From NCBI GenBank assembly GCA_009911065.1, contig QXWR01000001.1:186001-250000 (forward strand): a stretch of 64,000 nucleotides of DNA, written 5' to 3'. The position numbers and the translations under genes are program-made. Shown in pieces: positions 18,771 to 27,623 of this stretch. The stretch comes from Clostridiaceae bacterium (GTDB taxonomy: Bacteria > Bacillota > Clostridia > Lachnospirales > Lachnospiraceae). Positions within the stretch are counted from its first letter, which is position 1. Each line of letters opens with the position of its first letter. The notes beneath the pieces are model-generated. The model did no database searches and had not been told where the DNA came from. It saw only the letters and a list, made by a program, of their open reading frames with translations.

Positions 18771-20063
18771 ATGCAGGCAGTTATCATGGCAGGAGGAAAA
18801 GGGACCAGACTTACTTCTGTCACAAAAGAGCAGATTCCCAAACCAATGGTGAGAATCGGTAAAAAACCAATTTTAGAGTATCAGATTAATACATTGAAAG
18901 AAAATAAAATTACAGATATCTGGATTATCACGGGTCCTCTGCATGAAATAATAGAAGATTATTTTGGGGATGGAAGTAAATGGGGAGTCCGGATTCATTA
19001 TTTTATAGAACAACAGGCCATGGGAACCGGAGGTGCGTTATTTTTCCTAAAACAGGAATTGAAGAATGATTTTTTCCTTCTTTTTGGAGACATTTTTTTT
19101 GATATTGATTTGAAAAGAATGATAGAATTTCATCGAAGAAGGCAGGCATCGATTACCTTGTTTGCTCATCCAAACAGTCATCCGGCAGATAGTGATTTAG
19201 TGATATTGGATGAGGAACAGCGGGTCAATCACATTTTAAGAAAGAATGAACCCAGGATAGAATACTACAAAAATATGGTAAATGGGGGGATTTATTGTTT
19301 CCATGTTTGTGTGCTGGATTCCATTTTAAAGGCAGGGTATTTGGATTTGGAAAAGGAGCTTATTTTCCCTCGTATCCAAACACACCAGGATGTATTTGGT
19401 TATATTTCACCTGAATATGTAAAAGATATTGGAACGCCCAAACGCCTGCAGACAGCAGAAGAAGAGTGGGAGTCCGGACTGGTAAAAGGCAAAAATTTAG
19501 GCCGGAAACAAAAGTGTATTTTTGTAGATCGGGATGGCACGTTAAACCGTTATGTGGGTCTGCTTGCCGATCCAGAAGCTTTAGAGCTAGAAGAACAGGT
19601 TCCAGATGCAGTAAAATTGGCCCATAAAAAAGGGTATCTGGTTATTGTAATTACCAACCAGCCAGTGATCGCCAGGAATTTGTGTTCGTTAAAAGAGTTG
19701 GAGAAAATTCATAACCGGTTGGAAGTGCTTTTGGGAGAACAAGGAGCGTATGTGGATGCAATCAAATTTTGTCCTCACCATCCAGATAAAGGCTATCCAG
19801 AGGAGCGCACTGAGTACAAAATTTTCTGTCATTGCCGAAAGCCGGAGATCGGATTGATAGAGGAGGCAGCAGCAGAATTTCATATCGATTTGTCAAACTC
19901 ATATATGATTGGAGATACTACAACTGATATACGCACTGGGAAGAATGCGGGATTAAAAACTGTTTTGGTTCAGACCGGTGTAGCTGGAAAAGACGGAAAA
20001 TATTCAGATAAACCAGATCGAATTGCAAGAAATTTGCTGGAAGCAGTGAAAATGATAGAGTAA
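18771..20063 (+). CDS. Bifunctional heptose-1-phosphate nucleotidyltransferase / heptose-1,7-bisphosphate phosphatase
   Basis: 430 residues from the ATG at 18771, which has GAAAGGA upstream; an earlier in-frame ATG lacks one. Residues 1-235 are a sugar nucleotidyltransferase (MQAVIMAGGKGTRL, KPMVRIGKKPIL), HddC/RmlA-like. Residues 245-430 are a HAD phosphatase with FVDRDGTLNRY, the VIVITNQ switch and a Cys/His zinc site (FCPHHPDKGYP, FCHCRKPE), as in GmhB. The fusion joins the dephosphorylation and nucleotide-activation steps of the NDP-D-glycero-D-manno-heptose pathway. GTP is the usual co-substrate of HddC, but CTP or UTP cannot be excluded. Confidence 0.85.
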   Translation: MQAVIMAGGKGTRLTSVTKEQIPKPMVRIGKKPILEYQINTLKENKITDIWIITGPLHEIIEDYFGDGSKWGVRIHYFIEQQAMGTGGALFFLKQELKNDFFLLFGDIFFDIDLKRMIEFHRRRQASITLFAHPNSHPADSDLVILDEEQRVNHILRKNEPRIEYYKNMVNGGIYCFHVCVLDSILKAGYLDLEKELIFPRIQTHQDVFGYISPEYVKDIGTPKRLQTAEEEWESGLVKGKNLGRKQKCIFVDRDGTLNRYVGLLADPEALELEEQVPDAVKLAHKKGYLVIVITNQPVIARNLCSLKELEKIHNRLEVLLGEQGAYVDAIKFCPHHPDKGYPEERTEYKIFCHCRKPEIGLIEEAAAEFHIDLSNSYMIGDTTTDIRTGKNAGLKTVLVQTGVAGKDGKYSDKPDRIARNLLEAVKMIE

Positions 20064-20136
20064 AATTTCCATGCTGTTGTAGTTGGGGTGTGGGAATTGT
20101 TGTTAGAAAGGGAATGGAAAGGGAAGAGAATCCCGG

Positions 20137-20721
20137 ATGAAAGGAATGAAAAAGGCGATGGAAAATTATCGAGAAAAGATAGGCGATTATCTTGATCTGG
20201 AAATCCGATTGATGAAGTCGATTGATGTTGATGTCATTAATGAAGTGATGAATCAGCTGGAACAGGCGAGAAAGTGTGGAAACCGGGTTTATATCTGTGG
20301 AAATGGGGGCAGCGGGTCAACGGCTTCCCATTTTGTCTGTGATTTTAATAAAGGAGTCAGTCTGGAGCAGGAGCAAAAATATCAGTTTGTCTGCCTAAAT
20401 GACAACTTGCCTCAAATGATGGCTATAGCAAATGATATTGGATATGACCAGATTTTTAAAATCCCTTTGGTGAATGTGATTTCGCCAGGGGATCTTTTTA
20501 TTGGAATATCGGGAAGTGGAAACAGTGAGAACGTAGTGTTGGCAGCGGAATATGCCAAAGAGTGCAACGCAACCGTGATTGGGTTGACAGGATATGATGG
20601 GGGAAAATTGAAAAAGATAGCGGATTATTCCCTTCATGTGCCGGTTTCTAATATGCAGATTGTGGAGGATTTGCATTTGATGTTGGATCATTTAATGATG
20701 TGGGTTTTGGCGGGGAAGTGA
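20137..20721 (+). CDS. gmhA: Sedoheptulose-7-phosphate isomerase
   Basis: 194 residues, SIS-domain family. Contains ICGNGGSGSTASHFVCDFNKG (GmhA signature, about 52-72), ISGSGNSENV near 128 and a C-terminal VEDLHLMLDHLM helix with a conserved His. GmhA converts sedoheptulose-7-phosphate to D-glycero-D-manno-heptose-7-phosphate, the entry step for the pathway encoded just upstream. DiaA is a related SIS protein, but the heptose context favours GmhA. Several in-frame ATGs exist at the start (20137, 20146, 20158); 20137 is kept because AGGGAAGAG lies about 10 nt before it. Confidence 0.88.
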   Translation: MKGMKKAMENYREKIGDYLDLEIRLMKSIDVDVINEVMNQLEQARKCGNRVYICGNGGSGSTASHFVCDFNKGVSLEQEQKYQFVCLNDNLPQMMAIANDIGYDQIFKIPLVNVISPGDLFIGISGSGNSENVVLAAEYAKECNATVIGLTGYDGGKLKKIADYSLHVPVSNMQIVEDLHLMLDHLMMWVLAGK

Positions 20722-20748
20722 GACTGAGAAGAAATTAGGGGAGAAGTT

Positions 20749-21175
20749 ATGAATCTGTTTTGGCGAATGGCCCACTGTATGTATCAGGGGGGGGGGTAAA
20801 TGGATAAAGTGTGCAAGAGGATTGGAACTAATTAGTTTTATAATTACATCCAATGCAATTTCAGCCCAGGCAATCATTGGAAAAGGTACAAAGTTTTATC
20901 ATCGGGGGTTGGGGTGCGTTGTACATGAAAAGACAATTATTGGCGCTAATTGCAAAATATTTCAAAATGTGACTTTGGGAGCAAAACTGTCAGGAAAAGA
21001 GTCTGGAGATCAGGTACCAATTGTTGGAGACGAGGTGATGATCGGTGCTGGAGCCGTCGTGTTGGGCAATATACGAATCGGAAATAAGGCAGTAATTGGA
21101 GCAAATGCTGTTGTGGTGAAAAATGTGCCGGAAGGTGCAATCGTAGTGGGAGTTCCGGGTAAGATGGTTAATTAA
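20749..21175 (+). CDS. Serine acetyltransferase-like hexapeptide acyltransferase, phase-OFF at a poly-G tract
   Basis: The gene starts at ATG 20749 behind AGGGGAGAAG, reads MNLFWRMAHCMYQGGG and stops at TAA immediately after a run of ten G. The rest of the protein (KWIKCARGLELISFIITSNA onward) continues in another frame to 21175. With 9 or 12 G the full product of about 142 residues would be made. The body has left-handed beta-helix hexapeptides (AIIGKGTKFYHRG, IGANCKIFQNVTLG, VGDEVMIGAGAVVLG) and the CysE/WcaB-type end VPGKMVN. Role inferred: O-acetylation of a sugar or polyol in the glycan. Internal initiation near 20822 could give a truncated protein in the OFF state. Confidence 0.75.
20787..20796 (+). 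repeat. Poly-G tract (G10), out of frame
   Basis: Ten G inside the acetyltransferase gene, followed by TAAATGG. Nine G would restore the frame. Candidate slipped-strand phase-variation site. Confidence 0.85.
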
Positions 21176-21200
21176 CCTTGTATTATAAAAGGAGAGGAAA

Positions 21201-21911
21201 ATGATTCCTAAAAAGATTCATTATTGTTGGTTTGGAAGAAATCCACTTCCAGAATTAGCCGAAAGGTGTATTGCCAGCTGGAAAAAATATTGTCCTGATT
21301 ATGAAATATTTGAATGGAATGAAGATAACTTTAATCTTGATTGTTATCCGTATGTGCGGGAAGCTTATGACGCAGGAAAGTGGGCTTTTGTCTCAGATGT
21401 TGCCCGTTTATACGCACTTGTTACATATGGGGGAATTTATATGGATACAGATGTGGAGGTATTAAAACCATTAGATGATATCCTAAAATACGAGGCCCTG
21501 TCGGGATTCGAGTCCGAGACTCGAATCCCGACAGGCCTTATGGCCTGTCGGGAAGGGCATAAGCTTTTTGAGGAATTTTTGTTTAGTTATAAAGACCAAC
21601 ATTTCATAAAGCCAGATGGCACTTATGACACCACAACGAATGTTACCAGGATTACAGATACTTGTCTGAAATATGGGTTAAAACTAAACAATACAAAGCA
21701 GACTATCCGTGGATTTACCCTGTTTCCCACAGATTATTTTTGTCCAAAAGACTGTAGAACCATGGAAATAAACATTACACAAAATACTTACACGATTCAC
21801 CATTTTGACGGATCGTGGAACCGAGATAAAAAATTAAATCGGTTTGTGAAAAAGACCTTCCCCCCTTGTGTTTTAAAGGTTATTGTTAAAATAATAGATA
21901 TTTTAAAGTAG
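21201..21911 (+). CDS. GT32-family glycosyltransferase (capsular polysaccharide synthesis, OCH1-like)
   Basis: 236 residues. Starts MIPKKIHYCWFGRNPLP, the hallmark of GT32 enzymes. The metal-binding DxD is in ALVTYGGIYMDTDVEVLKPL (about 74-93), and IPTGLMACREGH (about 110-121) is the conserved acceptor loop. A soluble, cytosolic transferase of unknown sugar specificity, probably mannose- or galactose-like. AAAGGAGAGGAAA precedes the ATG. The codons of residues 99-118 form a remarkable multi-arm palindrome and are GC-rich in an otherwise AT-rich gene; this is described separately. Confidence 0.9.
   Translation: MIPKKIHYCWFGRNPLPELAERCIASWKKYCPDYEIFEWNEDNFNLDCYPYVREAYDAGKWAFVSDVARLYALVTYGGIYMDTDVEVLKPLDDILKYEALSGFESETRIPTGLMACREGHKLFEEFLFSYKDQHFIKPDGTYDTTTNVTRITDTCLKYGLKLNNTKQTIRGFTLFPTDYFCPKDCRTMEINITQNTYTIHHFDGSWNRDKKLNRFVKKTFPPCVLKVIVKIIDILK
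21494..21553 (+). repeat. Three-arm alternative-hairpin palindrome inside the GT32 gene
   Basis: CCTGTCGGGATTCGAGTC (21497-21514), loop CGA, then its perfect reverse complement (21518-21535). The right arm segment TCCCGACAGGCC (21526-21537) is also perfectly complementary to GGCCTGTCGGGA (21542-21553) across loop TTAT. Two mutually exclusive hairpins are therefore possible within an intact reading frame. Confidence 0.9.
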
Positions 21912-21919
21912 GATAGAAT

Positions 21920-23089
21920 ATGATTGATTTTGGTGAAGTAAAAGATTTTATTACAATTCGTGCGGTTCGATTTTTTCTGAGAGTCTTTTATATATTTCCT
22001 GTAAATTCAAAGAAAATTTACTTTTCCAGTTATGAAGGAAAGCAATTTTCTTGCAATCCCAAATACATTTTTTTAAAATTAAAAGACTTAAAAAAATCGG
22101 AATTGAACTATGTGTATGAATATAATGGAAGGAATCTTCCAGTTGAATTGCAAAAGGAAGTAAAGATCGTTAAACATAATAGTTTTCAATATATTGTGGA
22201 AATAATGACATCAAAAGTTATTATTACGAATAGCGGATTGACGCCAAAAATTCCATTGAGAAAGTCACAGATCTTAATTAATACATGGCATGGTGGCGGG
22301 GCATATAAAAAAAGTGGAAAAGATTTGGATAGGGAGAAGAATGGTTCAGGTAAATACTATATTGAACTTAGTGAAAGACAAACCAGTTATTTTTTAACAA
22401 ATTCACAACAATTTACTCAAATCATTCATAGCGCTCTTGGAATAGAATTAACTAAAATGATAAATTCTGGTTCGCCTAGAAATGATTTGTTCTTTTCTTG
22501 CGATAAAAAGAATCATATCCATAAAGCAGCTATTCAATCAGCTTTTAATCTAAAAAATAATAGTAAACTGGTTTTGTATGCGCCTACTTATAGAGGAAAA
22601 GTTGGTAATGTAGAGAAAGATCCCTATGAATCATTGGATATTTCATTGCTTTTAAATACACTTCATAATAAATTTGGTGGAACATGGATGCTTTTATATC
22701 GTGGGCATTATTTTAATCCCGTTTCAAAACATAACAATGGCAGTATAGATGTATCTACTTATCCTGATATGCAACAGCTATTATGTGTAATAGATGTTCT
22801 TATTACAGATTATTCTTCTTCTATATGGGATTTTTCTTTTACAGATAAACCAGCATTTTTATTTGTTCCAGACCTGGAAGCGTATATCAACGATAGAGAT
22901 TTTTATGTTCCTATTGATCAATGGCCCTACAATTATGCCAGGAACAATTTAGAATTACAGGATATAATTCAACAATATGATCCGATATTGCAAAAACAAA
23001 AAAATAAGAAACACCATGAAATGTTCAAAAGTTATGAAACAGGTAAAGCGACTGAAATGGTTGTAGACTTAGTTCTACAAAATATTTAA
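21920..23089 (+). CDS. CDP-glycerol/CDP-polyol phosphotransferase family protein (TagF-like)
   Basis: 389 residues of the teichoic-acid polymerase family. Motifs in order: ILINTWHGGG (about 113-122), NSGSPRND (about 184-191), LVLYAPTYRG (about 214-223), LLYRGHYFNP and VLITDYSSSIWDFSF (about 293-307), the nucleotide-binding signature. Such enzymes transfer glycerol-phosphate or ribitol-phosphate from the CDP-activated form to a membrane glycan. A cytidylyltransferase and an SDR lie 3-4 kb downstream and may supply the donor. The polyol identity is not known. AT-rich like its neighbours. Confidence 0.85.
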   Translation: MIDFGEVKDFITIRAVRFFLRVFYIFPVNSKKIYFSSYEGKQFSCNPKYIFLKLKDLKKSELNYVYEYNGRNLPVELQKEVKIVKHNSFQYIVEIMTSKVIITNSGLTPKIPLRKSQILINTWHGGGAYKKSGKDLDREKNGSGKYYIELSERQTSYFLTNSQQFTQIIHSALGIELTKMINSGSPRNDLFFSCDKKNHIHKAAIQSAFNLKNNSKLVLYAPTYRGKVGNVEKDPYESLDISLLLNTLHNKFGGTWMLLYRGHYFNPVSKHNNGSIDVSTYPDMQQLLCVIDVLITDYSSSIWDFSFTDKPAFLFVPDLEAYINDRDFYVPIDQWPYNYARNNLELQDIIQQYDPILQKQKNKKHHEMFKSYETGKATEMVVDLVLQNI

Positions 23090-23097
23090 TTAAAATA

Positions 23098-24525
23098 ATG
23101 ATTACTAATTTAAAACATAAATGGGAATGCATTCCTGATGTCACCAAAGCTTCTGTTGTATTTATGATTGTAAATTTTATGACAGAAGGAATTCGATTTT
23201 TAATTACGCCGATTTATACAAGATTATTGTCGCCAGAAGAATATGGCATTACCGCAGTATTTTATTCATGGGAATCTGTACTAGGTGTATTTGCCATGTT
23301 ATCTTTACAATATGGTATTTTTAATAACGGGATGTTTGAATTTCGTAATGACCGTTCCAGATTTATAAGTTCATTGTTGTTATTGTCTAATTTAGCAACT
23401 ACCATTCTTTTATTCATGTGGATTATTTTAAAGAAACATGTTGTAACGATTATAGGTCTTAGCAGTAACTTAATGTTATTAATGGCATTTACATTTTATA
23501 TTAAACCTGCATATAGTTTTTGGGTATCCAGACAACGATATGAGTACAAATACAAAGGACCAGCTTTTATAACTTTGTTTTTAGGTTTTTTTGCTCCAAT
23601 AGCAGGGATTCTTGGAGTTCTTTATTTACCTGGAAATAAGGCTGAAATTAAACTTTGGATGTCTCAATTTCCTTTTTTGATTGTTTGGGGATTGTTTTAT
23701 ATCAAAACTTATTTAGATACTCACTTTAATATCAAAAAGGAGTATATCCTGTTTGCTTTTAAATTAAGTATCCCTTTAATTCCACATTACGCATCACAAT
23801 ATATTTTATCGGCCTCTGACAAGATTATGATATCTTTACTTGTAGATGATGCCTCTGCAGGAATTTATGGGTTGTCATCTATTGCGGGTTCTGTTGTAAG
23901 TATTATTTGGAATTCAATAAATGCCGTTTTGGCACCTTGGACTTATGAAAAAATGGGGAACAAAGATTATAATTCTATTTATAAAGTAACCGGACAATTA
24001 TGTATCTTGTATGGAGGTGCTTGTGCATCCATTATGCTGGTTGCCCCTGAAATTATGAAAGTCGTTGCCCCTTCCAGTTATATGGATGGAGTTTATTTGA
24101 TTCCATTGATTATAGCAGCAACATATCTCTCTGGTGTTTTTTCACTATTTGGAAACATTGAGCTGTTTTATAAGAAAGTTAATTTGGTGATGTTTGCAAG
24201 TAGCAGTGCTGCAGTGCTTAATATTTTTCTCAATTTTCTTTTTATTAATCAGTTTGGATATTTTGCAGCTGCATATACAACGGTATTTTGTTATATAGCA
24301 TATACGTTCTTTCATTATTATAATATGAAAAGTATAGAAAAAAATAATGTATATAATATAAAACAAATTTTTCTTTGTTCAATTTGTGTGGTTCTTCTAT
24401 CATTTATTTGTCGATTTTTGTATTCTCATATTATTCTAAGATATTTTCTGGTTTTGGTGTTTATAGGAATGGTATTGCTATATCATAACTATATTGTGAA
24501 TTTGTTAAAAAGGATAAAAAGATGA
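23098..24525 (+). CDS. Wzx-type oligosaccharide flippase
   Basis: 475 residues with about 12-14 hydrophobic segments spread along the whole length. The N-terminus MIVNFMTEGIRFLITPIYTRLLSPEEYG is the typical start of polysaccharide-synthesis flippases of the MATE/MOP superfamily. It would move the undecaprenyl-linked repeat unit to the outer face. No good Shine-Dalgarno is seen before the ATG at 23098, so translation may be coupled to the upstream gene, whose stop lies 9 bp earlier. The stop overlaps the start of the polymerase gene. Confidence 0.9.
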   Translation: MITNLKHKWECIPDVTKASVVFMIVNFMTEGIRFLITPIYTRLLSPEEYGITAVFYSWESVLGVFAMLSLQYGIFNNGMFEFRNDRSRFISSLLLLSNLATTILLFMWIILKKHVVTIIGLSSNLMLLMAFTFYIKPAYSFWVSRQRYEYKYKGPAFITLFLGFFAPIAGILGVLYLPGNKAEIKLWMSQFPFLIVWGLFYIKTYLDTHFNIKKEYILFAFKLSIPLIPHYASQYILSASDKIMISLLVDDASAGIYGLSSIAGSVVSIIWNSINAVLAPWTYEKMGNKDYNSIYKVTGQLCILYGGACASIMLVAPEIMKVVAPSSYMDGVYLIPLIIAATYLSGVFSLFGNIELFYKKVNLVMFASSSAAVLNIFLNFLFINQFGYFAAAYTTVFCYIAYTFFHYYNMKSIEKNNVYNIKQIFLCSICVVLLSFICRFLYSHIILRYFLVLVFIGMVLLYHNYIVNLLKRIKR

Positions 24526-25793
24526 TTTTAAAATATATTACATGTGGCAGCCTGAAGAAAGACAGATTTTTCCCTCTTGGCTTTTTGCTGATGTCATTTT
24601 CTTTTTTCTTCTTATATGATATGTTTGCAGTCACACCAACGTTTAATATTATTTTATGGGCATTGACTGTTTTTTTTCTTTTCAAGAGAAAGATGGAACG
24701 TCCCAAACCAATAAAAATTCTTTTTCTTATTTTAATTTTTCTGGTATTCCTTAATATTAGAAAGATGGAAATGATCAAAAATAATTTATATAATTATACT
24801 TCTTTGATAATTGTTGGTTGTACATTATTGATGATCCATAGTAAAGAGATACATTTATCTTCTTATCGTATCCTTTTAATTCCTTGTATTATATATGTTG
24901 CTGTCAGATGTCTATATTTATTTGATTCAGAACTTTTTTTATCCTATTTAGAAATCATCTCTCCCCGGCTTCAGATTTTTTCTAACCGAATGATTGTGGA
25001 AGGTTATGGCGTTCCTATTACATTAAATATTTCTTTGACAGAATATTATTTGTTCTTTGGATTTAACTATTTATTAATATCTTGTTATAAAAAAGTAATG
25101 GATAAACAGAATATATCCATAAAAGAAATTTTGGGAATTTTGATTTTGATTTGGGCAATTTTTAGCCTGAAACGGAGAACCGCTGTTGTGGCATTTTTGG
25201 TTACAATATTAATGTTCTTTTTCTTTATTCTATCAAAAAAAGGAAAAGGATTGTATATGATTTTGCTTGCCGGATTTAGTTGTGGAATTGCTTTGACCTT
25301 ATATATTTTTTTGCGCAATCATGTTCGGTTAGATAATCGAATATGGAATACTGTAATTTCTCTTGCAGAAGGAAATGATGTATCTACAGGCAGGTTTGCA
25401 TTGTATAGAAAAGCAATAGAAGTTTTTCAGAATCATATGGTTTCTGGTATTGGATGGAATGGTTTTTCACAATACTCTATAACCATAGACCCAAATGTTT
25501 CTAATGTTCACAATCTGATTTTACAACTGCTTTGTGAAACAGGATTAATAATAACAAGTATCATAATATTGTTGCTTTCCATATTTTTTTATTTTACTTT
25601 GCTTTATTTAAAAAGAGCAGATTCCATACATAAACCTTATTTATTATTTACATTTAATTGTTTGATCTTCTTTTTTACTGCAAGTATGTTTGACAATGTT
25701 ATCTATACTCCCAATGGCTGGATTACAATTTTAATAGGGATTCTTCCTCTAATTAAAGTTGAAAGTGAAATGGGCAGAAATAGGTCTAATTAA
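24522..25793 (+). CDS. O-antigen polymerase/ligase family membrane protein (Wzy-like)
   Basis: 423 residues with about 10-12 hydrophobic segments. The large external loop contains GRFALYRKAIEVFQNHMVSG and SNVHNLILQLLCETG, characteristic of the O-antigen ligase/polymerase (Wzy_C) family. It would polymerise flipped repeat units. It starts by overlapping the flippase stop (ATGA), which fits a Wzx/Wzy-dependent pathway. Sequence divergence is normal in this family, so the assignment rests on topology, the H-N loop motif and context. Confidence 0.85.
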   Translation: MILKYITCGSLKKDRFFPLGFLLMSFSFFFLYDMFAVTPTFNIILWALTVFFLFKRKMERPKPIKILFLILIFLVFLNIRKMEMIKNNLYNYTSLIIVGCTLLMIHSKEIHLSSYRILLIPCIIYVAVRCLYLFDSELFLSYLEIISPRLQIFSNRMIVEGYGVPITLNISLTEYYLFFGFNYLLISCYKKVMDKQNISIKEILGILILIWAIFSLKRRTAVVAFLVTILMFFFFILSKKGKGLYMILLAGFSCGIALTLYIFLRNHVRLDNRIWNTVISLAEGNDVSTGRFALYRKAIEVFQNHMVSGIGWNGFSQYSITIDPNVSNVHNLILQLLCETGLIITSIIILLLSIFFYFTLLYLKRADSIHKPYLLFTFNCLIFFFTASMFDNVIYTPNGWITILIGILPLIKVESEMGRNRSN

Positions 25794-25816
25794 AATTGTT
25801 CAAAGAAAGGAGTAAT

Positions 25817-26536
25817 ATGAATATTGCTTTATTGACTGCAGCTGGCAGTGGAACCCGCATGGGACAAGATATTCCCAAACAGTTTATTCATGTGGAAAAT
25901 AAACCTATTATAATTTATACGCTGGAAGCTTTTCAAAATCATCCAGGTATTGATAAAATAATTGTTGTAACATTGGAAGCATGGATCGATGTACTCCATG
26001 CATATGCTCAACAATTTAATATTACGAAATTAGAGTGGATCATTCCTGGTGGTAATACCGGTCAAGAATCCATTTATATGGGATTACAAGAAATATCAAA
26101 ACATGTTTCTGAAAATGATACTGTTTTAATTCATGATGGAAATCGTCCATTAATTTCCAGCGAGATTATTTCTGATAGTTTGGTAACATTAAAAAAATAT
26201 GGAAGCGCAGTTGCAGCAATTCCATGTATGGAAGCGGTATTTAAAAGTGAGGATTCAATTTCATCTGTTATAAGCATTCCGCGAGAATCTCTTTTGAGGA
26301 CACAGACACCACATACCTATTATCTTAAGGATATTCTTTTAGCTCATAAACAGGCATTAAAAGAAAATATTCAGAATACTGCGGCATCCTGTGTTTTAAT
26401 GCAGCGTTTAGGCAAACAAGTATTTTTTTCAAAAGGTTCAGAACAGAATATAAAAATTACAACGACAGAGGACATTCCTCTTTTTCAGGCATTATTGCAT
26501 TGCCATTTGGACTCATGGTTTAAAAGTAATGGATAA
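25817..26536 (+). CDS. IspD/TarI-family cytidylyltransferase, probably polyol-phosphate specific
   Basis: 239 residues from ATG 25817, behind AAAGGAG; a longer frame is not supported. The CTP-binding loop is LTAAGSGTRMGQDIPKQF (about 5-22), with LIHDGNRPLI near 104 and LLRTQTPHTY near 162. This is the fold shared by IspD and the ribitol- or arabinitol-5-phosphate cytidylyltransferases TarI and Abp1. Its place in a polysaccharide operon, next to an SDR and near a CDP-polyol phosphotransferase, favours production of a CDP-polyol or CDP-ketose over isoprenoid synthesis. Confidence 0.8.
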   Translation: MNIALLTAAGSGTRMGQDIPKQFIHVENKPIIIYTLEAFQNHPGIDKIIVVTLEAWIDVLHAYAQQFNITKLEWIIPGGNTGQESIYMGLQEISKHVSENDTVLIHDGNRPLISSEIISDSLVTLKKYGSAVAAIPCMEAVFKSEDSISSVISIPRESLLRTQTPHTYYLKDILLAHKQALKENIQNTAASCVLMQRLGKQVFFSKGSEQNIKITTTEDIPLFQALLHCHLDSWFKSNG

Positions 26537-26568
26537 TTATGAAAATAGTTAGGAGAATTGAATAAAAT

Positions 26569-27621
26569 ATGGGGAATTTACAATCTATAATTGATTATGT
26601 CACAAAACTGAATCTTCCTTGGGAGAAGATTCATAATAAAACGGTTCTTATTTCTGGTTCCACAGGAATGATTGGGAGTTTACTGGTTCATGTATTATTA
26701 AATCGTAAAGAAAATATACATATTGTTGCTTTGGGAAGAAATGTAGAAAAGGCCCAAAACCGATTTAAAGAATACTGGGATAGAAAGGATTTCCAGTTTA
26801 TTTGTCATGATATTAATGAACCTTTGAATCACTTAAATTGTCCTAAAGTGGATTTTATTGTTCATGCAGCCAGTAATACTCATCCAATTGCATATGCAAC
26901 AGATCCAATTGGTACAATTACTGCAAATGTGATTGGCACTTATCATTTGCTCAATTATTATAAAGAAAAGGATGCAAAACGGTTCTTATTTTTGTCCAGT
27001 GTGGAAATTTATGGTGATAATCGAGGAGACATAGATTATTTTGATGAACCCTATTGTGGCTATATTAACTGCAACACAATGCGGGCAGGATATCCAGAAA
27101 GTAAACGTGTCGGAGAAGCCTTATGTCAAGCATATCGAAAAGCTTATAACATGGAAGTTGTCATTGCCCGATTGGCGAGAACTTATGGACCGACAATGCT
27201 TCAAGAGGATACAAAGGCAGTGTCACAATTTATAAAAAATGGGATTCACAAACAAGATATTGTATTAAAGAGCCAAGGAAATCAATTTTATTCTTACATT
27301 TATGTGGGAGATGCAGTTTCAGGGTTACTGACAATTTTGTTAAAAGGGATAGACGGAGAAGCATATAATATAGCGGATGCCCACTCTGATATTACTTTGA
27401 AAGAGTTAGCGGTTTTGATTGCATCCTATTCAGGAACAAAGGTGGTATTTCAACAACCAGATCATTTAGAAAGTGCAGGATATTCACAAGCAGTAAAAGC
27501 AGTTATGAATGGAGAAAAATTGCAAAAGTTAGGATGGAATGCTCATTGGGATATAAAAAAGGGTATCAAAGAGACATTAGATTATTTTCAAACCACAGAA
27601 AAAAATTTTGAAGGAAAATAA
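26569..27621 (+). CDS. NAD-dependent epimerase/dehydratase family protein (extended SDR)
   Basis: 350 residues. Rossmann motif SGSTGMIGS at about 31-39, HAASNTHP near 98, FLSSVEIYGD near 143 and YPESKRVGE (Y-x3-K) near 172. It follows the cytidylyltransferase directly and its stop lies 3 bp before wecB. In pneumococcal capsule loci an IspD-like Abp1 and an SDR Abp2 together make CDP-arabinitol; the pairing here resembles that, but I have not aligned them. UDP-glucuronate decarboxylase-like activity is an alternative. Confidence 0.8.
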   Translation: MGNLQSIIDYVTKLNLPWEKIHNKTVLISGSTGMIGSLLVHVLLNRKENIHIVALGRNVEKAQNRFKEYWDRKDFQFICHDINEPLNHLNCPKVDFIVHAASNTHPIAYATDPIGTITANVIGTYHLLNYYKEKDAKRFLFLSSVEIYGDNRGDIDYFDEPYCGYINCNTMRAGYPESKRVGEALCQAYRKAYNMEVVIARLARTYGPTMLQEDTKAVSQFIKNGIHKQDIVLKSQGNQFYSYIYVGDAVSGLLTILLKGIDGEAYNIADAHSDITLKELAVLIASYSGTKVVFQQPDHLESAGYSQAVKAVMNGEKLQKLGWNAHWDIKKGIKETLDYFQTTEKNFEGK

Positions 27622-27623
27622 AA

